64,000 nucleotides of DNA. Origin: Toxoplasma gondii ME49. Its lineage: Eukaryota; Apicomplexa; Conoidasida; Eucoccidiorida; Sarcocystidae. This document shows positions 36,189 through 45,546 of this stretch, in pieces; within the stretch, counting starts at the first letter, position 1, and each line of letters starts with the position of its first letter. A program made the position numbers and the translations under genes. Under the pieces are notes generated by a model that saw only the letters and a list, made by a program, of their open reading frames with translations, had not been told where the DNA came from and ran no database searches. The DNA is taken from assembly GCF_000006565.2 (NCBI RefSeq), contig NC_031468.1, positions 1,388,747 to 1,452,746 of the forward strand. Reading direction: 5' to 3'.

Positions 36189-38190
36189 CTTCTGTCTCCA
36201 GCCTCGTTGTCTCGCGAGGCTTTCAGGATTGGAGAGGCGGCGAAGCACGCTTCCGTTTCCGAAGGGCAACTTTAGGTTACGGAGGTTCTTTCTAGTCTCC
36301 ACAGGCGGAGATGAGTGGTCTCTTGCGTGTCTGTCTGTGGGCGAAGGACGCAGCGTTCTCGTATCCTTTGAACTGTGTCGTGGGTGGGGAGGCTCGGTTG
36401 CCTGGCGCTAACAGAACGTGGTTTCTGGTGAGGCGCCCGGGGAAACGGGCGAGACACGTCGTGGGATTCTCGGCTTAGAACAGACAGGCGCAAGCAACGC
36501 GCACTCGCCAGCCGACACCCACCGGAAATAGGGAGCCTTCGTGGACACAGCGTGGCAGGTGGCAGTGCAGTCCTCTGTCACTTCCCCGATGGCGTTTCAT
36601 TGTTTGAAAATGTGTCTTCAGGCGGCAAATTCTGCCGCGAAGAAGTGCGAATCAATTGCATGCGGTTTTGGCGTCAGTTCCCGTCGCGTGTGCAGCAGAG
36701 TTCGCGTTCCCTCGGGTGTTATACGAAGCAAAGGAGTAAATGTCTTTTGGTTTTCCCGTTTGGGCGACGGCGGGGAGCGGAAATAGGGGTAAACGCTGCA
36801 CACAGCTTTGTTCTGGAAATTTTGTTGTCGACTTGGGGAACGTTCTGTCGAGCTTGGAGGTCAGTGACTTTTTTTTAGTGGCGTACGCACTTCTGCATTT
36901 GCATAGAACGGGGGCTTTCCACCTTCGTTCAAAGCCAGTTGTGTTGCGCTCCCTGTTCCCGTCTTGTCGTCTGTCATCGACGCCTTGACTCAAGGTTCGA
37001 TGTCAGTACGCGTGGCCTGTGAGCTGATCTGGAGAGTTTCTGAGAGCCGAAGCTCTTTTGTGGCGTCAAAAACCAGCAGACTTGGTCCCTCATTTGGTTT
37101 CTTAGGGCCTCAGACGCTTCAATGTAATTCACTTGATCACTCCCCCCGGGCTGTCCGAAACTCCCACAGTAAGATGCTTGGTTTTAGCGAGAATCTGGCA
37201 AACGCTCACTGAAACCTAGCTAAAAAGTGACCAGTGGAGTGGTCACCTACTGTGGCACTGCTGAAGAGCGACTATGAGCTTCAAGCCAAAATAAAGAAAC
37301 ATTCTTGGAAGAAATGAGGATCTGCCACTGTCGATAACAAAATTTTATCGAGAGCACGAAGTTTCAGAGGGAACAGCTCCCAGGCGAGTGGGGCCAGCGA
37401 TTGCTCTGAAATAGAACCATCCAGAACACCTTCCTCACCAAACTACGTGTTGTGAAGTGACCTCTACCACTAGTCATCTGCTGCATCTACGGCGCAACGA
37501 CTATCCTCCTGAATTAATTTTCATGTGCACTTACCTGCAAATTTAAAGTCGCCCGTGCAAACAAGGAGCGCTTCGGGTTCCTCGACTACTTGCGCCCCCC
37601 CTGGTGGCACCAGTGGTCAACCAGGGGTGCATGCCTCTCGAGAAGAAACGGCAAGGATGCCTTATTTCGAAAGTGCTACAAAACAAATATCCGTCCGATG
37701 GATTTGTATATTTTTGAGTGTACATCGGCGTCGCCGTAACAAATCCACAGCGGAGCTTGTCAGCGAAGAGCTCGCTTTCAACGTCTGCTCGTGACAGCTC
37801 GTACGCTCCCTCAGCGCGCCTGTGTTGCCTCTGCCTCCTCAACCTAGCTTCGAAGATTCTCAGCTGTGAACGAGGGTTCCTCCGGTCGTGTTTCCTACTT
37901 CACAGAAGCGCACCATCCGCTTAACGGGTCACCTGCGTACAACGTGTGACTTCAGCGGGATCGTTGGCCAGTGCGAGTTCCTAACCGTAACGCCGGCAGA
38001 CGTGCATCCTCGCCTCCCAGAAGCAACAAACCACATCACGCTTGTTGAAAGCATCAATACCAGTGCCACTAATTCCGCATAAATACATGCCATCCCTCTT
38101 ACAGCTCTCACCTCTCTCACACTCCACTAGTGGCCTGTATAGCAAACACGCTCATCTCGTGTATCCAACGTAGCTCCCTACAAGCACCCT

Positions 38191-38362
38191 GTCTACCTAA
38201 ACGTTCTAATCACACTGCCTACCTACCATTGCATTTTACTAACACTGCCTACCTACCTTACCGTTCTACTCACACTGTCTACCTACCACCGCGTTTGACT
38301 CACTCCGCCTATCCCAGCGTCCTCCTCAAACTGTCTACCTTTCTACACGTTCCTCGCATATT
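38191..38362 (+). repeat. degenerate 30-bp tandem repeat
   Basis: Units of about 30 bp begin G(C/T)CTACCTACC and end ACTCACACT, at 38191, 38217, 38247, 38277, 38307 and 38333. The first and fifth are 26 bp. Because 30 is a multiple of 3, the surrounding open frame (38130-38441 +) reads a decapeptide-like repeat (HTAYLPxRxT), but I see no gene around it. Confidence 0.85.
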
Positions 38363-38539
38363 GTCTTACCACAATTGCGTCCCGCTTCGAGTGACCTTCC
38401 CCCGTAAACAACGTGTTCAACTACGTATTTTACGAGGCTAGGCCTCGGTTTGCTCCAGTCGCTCCCCACCCAACCTGGTGTGCGCCACCCAAGAAACTTG
38501 CCCCTGTACAGCGTCAGCGCCCACTTCTTTGACGTTTTC

Positions 38540-38571
38540 TTTGCTAACGTGCCCGTTTGCTAACGTGCCCG
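38540..38571 (+). repeat. 16-bp direct tandem repeat
   Basis: Two adjacent copies of TTTGCTAACGTGCCCG, with a partial third start. Confidence 0.8.
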
Positions 38572-39642
38572 TTTCCTAAGCCTTGCCGTGGTGTAGTTAC
38601 ACAGATTGACTTGTAATCCTCGCTTCTTCACGGGACACCGCGACGTCTCTTCGCTGAAAGCTCATGTTCGAGATACGCCATTCTGACAGGTACCAGACAT
38701 TCGGCGTGATTTACTCTGTGTAGCGTGAATCTGTTACTTCTGCTCAAGCAATGACGACGAAAAGCGTCCTCTAGTGCCCATCCAACATCTGGAACGGCAT
38801 TATCGCATGGTGCTTCGGATAATAATGCTCACTCTATCAGCGGTCGTGTTCTGCAGTGACCCACCAGACCCAAGGTGATGGATCCTCGGGCAGCTTGTCT
38901 GAGACACCTGTAGAGGCTGACATGACAACCGCATGGAATCTTCCACTGTGTACACACACCGATTCTCAGAAAACCAGCACAGGCCGTTGACTTGTACATT
39001 GAGAACGCACGCGAAATTTTAACTACGGAGCAATCACACGGACACGCTATCTGGCTCAGGCAACACACACACGCTTGCCAACATACCGACCACCGGTCTG
39101 TACTCTTTGGACGGTATCGTTCCCCGGTGGTCTCCGACTCCACAAAGTACGTGCTTCTGTCAGTGATGTTAGCTTATTTCTGGTTCTCAAAGTGAACTGA
39201 TGGACATAAAAGAAAGGGCCAACACGGCATGGAGTTCTTCAATGGCAGCTCGTCGTCTCGTTTCAAACCGAATTTTCTACACGTCGATAGCCCTCATCTG
39301 ATGTATTGTCGTTCCTGTCGCGTGTCTTACCACACCCTTTATTTAGAGCTGCGCACTGACTTGGTCCTGAGAAACTGGACGAGTGTGGAGGCGTGCTGGT
39401 GAGTGCAAGGCGGGAGGTGTACCGGTGCTGACCGGCCGTGCACTGGCAAAATGACAGAGACAAGCTACTGGTGTGCGCACCTTTCCGTGGCTTGTCTTAA
39501 AACCGACCGGTGTGTGTTTCACGCGGAGACTGTAACCACAGTTAACCGTTCCCCTCTTCGAATTGCTCTTGAACTTATGCGGTGATGCCGCTAGAAAGCA
39601 GTAGTCACGTGTATTTCCTCGAGTCTGATCGAGAAAGGCAGA

Positions 39643-42600
39643 ATGAAGCTCTTCTTCAAGCTGGTGCTCGCAGGGGTCTCCTCGATCTTTGCTGCCCAGT
39701 GCCTCGCTGGTGCGGTCGCCGCACGTGCGGGAATGCCGGAGATCACTATTCGTGAAGAAGAGGAGGAGCTTTTTCCGTCGCTAGATGATGTCCTTGACAC
39801 TTCCCCATTCCCAGCCAGACTTTGGATGGGCCCCGGTGAGAAGCAAGCCACAGAGAGCCACACTCCGGCGACAATTCCAACGGCGTACAAGTCTACACCG
39901 GGACTTTCTGCGACAGTCACGGGAGGCGAGGACGGGTCCGCGAAAATGGTCGGGATGGACGTTGCGAAGAAGCCGGTGAAAGTGTCAGTGAAGAAGGAAG
40001 AGGAGAATAAAGATGTAGAAGCGAATGAGGATGGGTGGGATTATATTGTCAGCAAGGGCGTACCGGGGAAGATACCTGCCACGGTCATGGACGAGGCAAG
40101 AAAGGCCGATGTTGTGGCCGATGGGGAGGCGAAACCTGCTATGAGAGAGGCACAAGAGAGGAGGAAACCCTGGGAGACACAAGAGGAAAAGATACTTGTT
40201 TTGCCAAAGGTGCAGAGGATACTTGCTTTGCCAAAGGAAGAGAAGAAACACGTTTCGACAGCAAAAGGGGAGGAACCATTTTCCTCAAAGGAAGAGGAAA
40301 GACATGTATTGCTAAACGGCGAGGAGAGGAAACCTGTTGTACCAAGAGCAGGGAGGGAGCAGCCTGCTGTTCCGCGGCAGGAAGAACAGAAACTTGTTTT
40401 GCAAAAGACAGAGAGGAAACCAGTTTTGCCAGAGGAAGACCAGAAACCGGTTTTACCAGAAACAGGGGCGAAACATGTTTTACCGGAAATAGCGACCAAA
40501 TCCACTTTGACGCAGAAAGAGGTGACAAAACCCGTTGAAACAAGACAGGACATGAGGGGGACCGCTGGTTCTATGGAAGAGAAGAAGCCTGTTTTGCCCG
40601 GAGAAGGGAAGAGACATGTCTTGCCAAAAGACGAGACGAAACCTGCATTGACGGAGGAAAAGAGAACGAAACCCGTTGAACCAAGAAAGGAGATGGAGAG
40701 CCCCGCTCGCCCCATGGAAGAGGAGAAGCCTGTTTTACCCGGAGAAGGGGAGAGACATGTTTTGCCAAAGGACGAGAGGAAACCTGCATTGACGGATGAA
40801 AAGAGAACGAAACCCGGTGGACCACGAACGGAGATGGAGAGGCCCGCTGCTGGTTCTATGGAGAAGGACAAGCTTGTTTTGCCCGGAGAAGGGGAGGGAC
40901 ATGTTTTGCCAAAGCACGAGACGAAACCTGCATTGACGGATGAAAAGAGAACGAAACCCGGTGGACCACGAACGGAGATGGAGAGGCCCGCTGCTGGTTC
41001 TATGGAGAAGGAGAAGCCTGTTTTGCCCGGAGAAGGGGAGGGACATGTTTTGCCAAAGCACGAGACGAAACCTGCATTGACGGATGAAAAGAGAACGAAA
41101 CCCGGTGGACCACGAACGGAGATGGAGAGGCCCGCTGCTGGTTCTATGGAGAAGGACAAGCTTGTTTTGCCCGGAGAAGGGGAGGGACATGTTTTGCCAA
41201 AGCACGAGACGAAACCTGCATTGACGGATGAAAAGAGAACGAAACCCGGTGGACCACGAACGGAGATGGAGAGGCCCGCTGCTGGTTCTATGGAGAAGGA
41301 CAAGCTTGTTTTGCCCGGAGAAGGGGAGGGACATGTTTTGCCAAAGCACGAGACGAAACCTGCATTGACGGATGAAAAGAGAACGAAACCCGGTGGACCA
41401 CGAACGGAGATGGAGAGGCCCGCTGCTGGTTCTATGGAGAAGGACAAGCTTGTTTTGCCCGGAGAAGGGGAGGGACATGTTTTGCCAAAGCACGAGACGA
41501 AACCTGCATTGACGGAGGAAGGGAGGACGGAACCCATTGAACCACGAAAGGCGATGGAGAGGCCCGCTGGTGCGATGGAAAAGACGAAGCCTGTTTTGCC
41601 CGGAGAAGGGGAGAGACATGTATTGCCAAAGGCCGAGACGAAAACTGCATTGACGGAGGAAGAGAGGACGGAACCCGGTGGACCAAGAATGGCGATGGAG
41701 AGGCCCGCTGCTGGTTCTATGGAAAAGAAGAAGCCTGTTTCACCCGGAGAAGGGGAGGGACATGTTTTGCCAAAGCACGAGACGAAACCTGCATTGACGG
41801 ATGAAAAGAGAACGAAACCCGGTGGACCACGAACGGAGATGGAGAGGCCCGCTGCTGGTTCTATGGAGAAGGACAAGCTTGTTTTGCCCGGAGAAGGGGA
41901 GAGACATGTTTTGCCAAAGCACGAGAGGAAACCTGCATTGACGGATGAAAAGAGAACGAAACCCGGTGGACCACCAACGGAGATGGAGAGGCCCGCTGCT
42001 GGTTCTATGGAAAAGGACAAGCTTGTTTTGCCCGGAGAAGGGGAGAGACATGTTTTGCCAAAGGACGAGACGAAACCTGCATTGACTGAGGAAAAGAGAA
42101 CGAAACCCGGTGGACCACGAACGGAGATGGAGAGGCCCGCTGCTGGTTCTATGGAAAAGGAGAAGCCTGTTTTGCCCGGAGAAGGGGAGAGACACGCTTC
42201 GCCAAAGGACGAGATGAAACCTGCATTGACGGATGAAAAGAGAACGAAACCCGGTGGACCAAGAAAGGAGATGGAGAGGCCCGCTGCTGGTTCTATGGAG
42301 AAGGAGAAGCCTGTTTTGCCCGGAGAAGGGGAGAGACATGTTTTGCCAAAGGACGAGCAGAAAGCCGCATTGACGCAGAAGGAGGTGACGAATCCCGTTG
42401 AACCAAGAAAGGAGATGGAGAGGCCCGCTGCGCCCATAGAAGGGGAGAAGGGTGTTGTGTCAAGTGAAGAGGAGAAGCCTGTTTCGCCAAAGGAAGCGAC
42501 GAGACGGATTCTGCCAAAGGAAGGGAAAGAGAGTCTTGGTACTCGGAAGGAGGAGGTGAAGCCGATTGTGCGAAGGGCAAAGAGGGGGAGACGGATTGCA

Positions 42601-43470
42601 CAAAAGGGGAAGGAGAAACAAATTGCACCGAAGGAGGGGAAGAAACCCGCTGTACCAAAGGAGGGTGAGGAAAGACCCGCTGAACCAACGGAAGGCGAGG
42701 AAAGGCCCGTTGGGCCAAAGGAAGGCGAGGAAAGGCCCGTTGGGCCAAAGGAAGGCGAGGAAAGACCCGTTGTGCCGGACGTAGACAAGGAGAAACCTGT
42801 TGTGCCTGAAGGAGACAAGGAGAAACCTGTTGTGCCGGAAGGAGACAAGGATCACCCTGCTCTGCCAGAGCAGGATGAGGAGAAACACGCTACATGGGAG
42901 AAAGAAATGATCCCTGGTGTGGGAGACAAGACGGAAGCGTCAGTCCTTGATAGTATAGAAAATGCTGTGCAGAAGGTGTTGGAGAATCTTTTGAAGGCTG
43001 CCGCTGGCGAGCTTCAGCCTGCAGAGGCCGAAGAGGCAAGACTTCTCGTCGCAGACTTGAAAGCCGTTGTTGACACCGCCGAGCAGGTGCGTGTTGAAGG
43101 CGAAGCATTTTTTCGCGCATCTGTTGATTTGTATGAAGCCGTGAAGAATCTGAGAGACTCTGAAGAGAAACTGCGGCCCCTCACGAAGGGAGAACTGGTC
43201 GATGTGGTTCGCCAGTTCCTGGCAACACAGATTTTTGTGCAAGATCGAGCCAGTGCGTTTCTACGGGTTTTCGAACGTCTTGCAGAATTGCTTGCTGCAG
43301 AGCAGATGAAGGCGGTGTTTGCAATGGTGGAGGAAGGCGTTTCGTCAAGTGAACGGGTAGCCAGAGTCGCGGGAGAACTCGTGCCGATGATGAAGAAAGA
43401 CAGGGAACGGCGGTACGGCGACCTGGTGGCTGTCACTTCGTGGTTTATGCGCCGTATGGAACACATATAA
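39643..43470 (+). CDS. secreted repeat protein with 48-residue tandem repeats, 1275 aa
   Basis: A single uninterrupted exon. The start MKLFFKLVLAGVSSIFAAQC is a clear signal peptide, cleaved near residues 26-30. The region to residue about 300 is acidic and charged with short LPK/LPE motifs. Residues about 310-930 are roughly 13 copies of a 48-residue unit containing KPVLPGEGERHVLPK, DETKPALTDEKRTKPGGPR and TEMERPAAGSMEK. Next come shorter EERPVGPKEG-type units (about 1005-1080). The final 180 residues form a non-repetitive helical domain (ENAVQKVLENLLKAAAGEL to SWFMRRMEHI). No membrane span after the leader. The composition suggests an extracellular or vacuolar matrix, dense-granule or rhoptry protein, but I do not recognise it and give no name. 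The mirrored minus-strand open frame (40041-42848) is a by-product of the repeats. Confidence 0.85.
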   Translation: MKLFFKLVLAGVSSIFAAQCLAGAVAARAGMPEITIREEEEELFPSLDDVLDTSPFPARLWMGPGEKQATESHTPATIPTAYKSTPGLSATVTGGEDGSAKMVGMDVAKKPVKVSVKKEEENKDVEANEDGWDYIVSKGVPGKIPATVMDEARKADVVADGEAKPAMREAQERRKPWETQEEKILVLPKVQRILALPKEEKKHVSTAKGEEPFSSKEEERHVLLNGEERKPVVPRAGREQPAVPRQEEQKLVLQKTERKPVLPEEDQKPVLPETGAKHVLPEIATKSTLTQKEVTKPVETRQDMRGTAGSMEEKKPVLPGEGKRHVLPKDETKPALTEEKRTKPVEPRKEMESPARPMEEEKPVLPGEGERHVLPKDERKPALTDEKRTKPGGPRTEMERPAAGSMEKDKLVLPGEGEGHVLPKHETKPALTDEKRTKPGGPRTEMERPAAGSMEKEKPVLPGEGEGHVLPKHETKPALTDEKRTKPGGPRTEMERPAAGSMEKDKLVLPGEGEGHVLPKHETKPALTDEKRTKPGGPRTEMERPAAGSMEKDKLVLPGEGEGHVLPKHETKPALTDEKRTKPGGPRTEMERPAAGSMEKDKLVLPGEGEGHVLPKHETKPALTEEGRTEPIEPRKAMERPAGAMEKTKPVLPGEGERHVLPKAETKTALTEEERTEPGGPRMAMERPAAGSMEKKKPVSPGEGEGHVLPKHETKPALTDEKRTKPGGPRTEMERPAAGSMEKDKLVLPGEGERHVLPKHERKPALTDEKRTKPGGPPTEMERPAAGSMEKDKLVLPGEGERHVLPKDETKPALTEEKRTKPGGPRTEMERPAAGSMEKEKPVLPGEGERHASPKDEMKPALTDEKRTKPGGPRKEMERPAAGSMEKEKPVLPGEGERHVLPKDEQKAALTQKEVTNPVEPRKEMERPAAPIEGEKGVVSSEEEKPVSPKEATRRILPKEGKESLGTRKEEVKPIVRRAKRGRRIAQKGKEKQIAPKEGKKPAVPKEGEERPAEPTEGEERPVGPKEGEERPVGPKEGEERPVVPDVDKEKPVVPEGDKEKPVVPEGDKDHPALPEQDEEKHATWEKEMIPGVGDKTEASVLDSIENAVQKVLENLLKAAAGELQPAEAEEARLLVADLKAVVDTAEQVRVEGEAFFRASVDLYEAVKNLRDSEEKLRPLTKGELVDVVRQFLATQIFVQDRASAFLRVFERLAELLAAEQMKAVFAMVEEGVSSSERVARVAGELVPMMKKDRERRYGDLVAVTSWFMRRMEHI
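40570..42440 (+). repeat. 144-bp coding tandem repeat array
   Basis: About 13 copies of a 144-bp unit. Copies starting near 40859, 41003, 41147, 41291 and 41435 are nearly identical. Flanking copies are more diverged and vary mainly in the K(H/D)E(T/R)K and PG(G/E)PR positions. Confidence 0.95.
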
Positions 43471-45546
43471 GGCATTAGAAAACAGCATTTTGTTCTGGAG
43501 AAGGCTCACACACCCTGTAAATGGACGAAACGGTTTCTCGGCATGAGACGCCGTTCGCGGGTAGGTTAAAGGAAGGAAGGTGTGAATGTGTCCATCCGGC
43601 GCCTAGTCTGTGTGCGTTCTGCTGACTTTAGTGATGTGAAGGCGATGTGCGAAGTTCCACGCATGTGTCGCGTAAGGGCATTCGAAGAGTGTGACAGTGA
43701 GCGGAAGACAAAATTCGCAGAGTATGGCCATGTGCGCCTACGAGGAAACTAGTAGAGTAGGGCCGTGTGGCCGGTGCACCAGAAGGTGAACGCCGAAGCT
43801 GGGCAAGCTGCCCGGATAGGAATAATTGTTTTGTCAGTAGATGCCGCCGTTTCCTGTCAAGGTCCGAAGCACAAGAAGTGATGATCACGTTGGATGTGGA
43901 CAAGCACATAAACAACAGCAAAGGGTGCTTGAGAGCATCTGCCGTGGCAAGTAGTGATTGCGTTGTAAATGTGCAATGGACAGCAGACTTGACGGCTTCA
44001 CATCCGCGATTTTGGAGACCGCTGTGTCGGTGGCTCTTTCTAAAAAGAAAGTCGCAAAAGCGTAGGCTATAACCTTAGCCACGGCAAGAGGCGAGGGACA
44101 GAGCATCCAGTAGAAAAACTGGAGCGAGCGCATATGAGGAATGCGAGAGAGAGAACAGTAGGTTTCGGAATCGGCAACGGCTTTGGCAGCGGCGAAAGCC
44201 AGAAACAATTGAAATTCGATTATTTTCCCAGGGAAACATGGAGAGGTGCAGGTAAATACTCGCGTGAATGGTACGTGAGCAAGCGGGAGCTCCTTGTGGA
44301 GCAGACGAGGCCTTGAACGGATATAGGTGTGCTCGAAGGGGAGGAGGGTCTTCCGTGTGGACATTATGTCTTTTCAGTGTTTTTTGAAGAAGGAAACCCA
44401 GCGCAGTGAGTGGACGATTGACCTATCCGTGGTAGGGTGGAGATGCATCTGTCGACTTCAGTCATGCTCGCTGGTAGTCGTTGTGGAGGAAAGTGAATCG
44501 TTCTCGTGCGAATGGTGGTCGCTGTTCCCGAGACACAAAGTTGTCTCGGCTTGCCTTCTTGTGTGCGAACTGTTTAGATAAAAACAGTTAGAATTGAAAC
44601 GCTTTCATTGCTACGGCGTCGCCCTTGGTGCGGGACGGCTCCCACGCACGGCTGTATTGCACATGAACTTTAGAAGAAGAAAGTGTGCCTCACTGTTAGT
44701 ATCGAAAGTAGCTTTTTCCGACGGCGGTTGATCTCCAGGTACCAGGAGGGGAAAGAGTCGCGAGCTGTTGAGTCAGTGACAGGTAGGGGCACGCACGACT
44801 TTGGCAAAGCGAAGTTGCAGACGAAGAGGAAAAACAGAGACCCCTCCTGCTGAGATTACTGCGTTGCGCGCCGCGCCCTGCGTTGTATTGGCGTTAACGA
44901 GTTCCGAAGAACTCGACACAACTTGTATCTTTTATGTGAGGGACTAATTCGCTGGTTACCGTGGGAGTTTTCCACAAAATGCTGTCACACGGAGGCGGCA
45001 TACGAGCCCCAGACACGTCCTTGAACTGCCTACTTTCCATCCTGCAGGGGAGAGCTTGCGCGAACATTTCCACGCTGATTCCGACTCCACTTTATTTGTG
45101 AAGAGATACGGCTAGAGAGAATGTTGTGCGATTTACGTGTAAGCACCGCTCTGTACGGCTGCTGAGCTGTAGAAACGCAGGCCGATACCCCACTTAACTA
45201 GAGGCCTCTGTGTCATTGAGGAATCGGATGTGAAGCGATTTATTGATTTCGAAACATCTCTATAGCTGCCTGACTGCTGCAGCAAGAAGTTCCTCCAGCG
45301 AATGTAACATCCTTGAAATCGAGAAAGTTCTTTGTCAACTCGTGAAACGACCCAACCCCTCCAGCGTAGCGCCGGATGGTGCAATCGGCCTTTTCAGCTA
45401 ATTTGGGTACGGCAACTAAGCCAGTGCGTTTGGAAAACAGGGTATGCGTATCAAAACCAAATGTACAAACCGAACCGTGGACAGCTGAAATCTCTCTTTC
45501 GTATCCGGAAGTTCCGGAACCTTGTCCTCTGGAGAGACTGGAGTGA
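43471..45546. other. convergent intergenic region
   Basis: About 2.1 kb between the secreted repeat protein (+) and the 3' end of RTEL1 (-). No supported coding sequence, RNA gene or tandem repeat seen. Confidence 0.45.

Larger units (their letters stand above)
36189..39642. other. long intergenic region with minor tandem repeats
   Basis: About 3.4 kb between two plus-strand genes. It contains a 30-bp degenerate tandem repeat (38191-38362), a 16-bp direct repeat at 38540-38571 and GCATGC near 37629. No supported gene. Confidence 0.45.

Noticed and set aside
40570..42440. Direct repeats considered as a CRISPR-like or satellite array
   Set aside because: The units are contiguous, in frame, and part of a protein-coding exon of a eukaryotic genome, with no spacers.
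40041..42848. 935-codon minus-strand open frame opposite the secreted repeat protein
   Set aside because: It is open only because the 144-bp repeat lacks stop codons in that antisense frame. There is no leader, family match or splice context, and the plus-strand frame has a signal peptide and a unique C-terminal domain.
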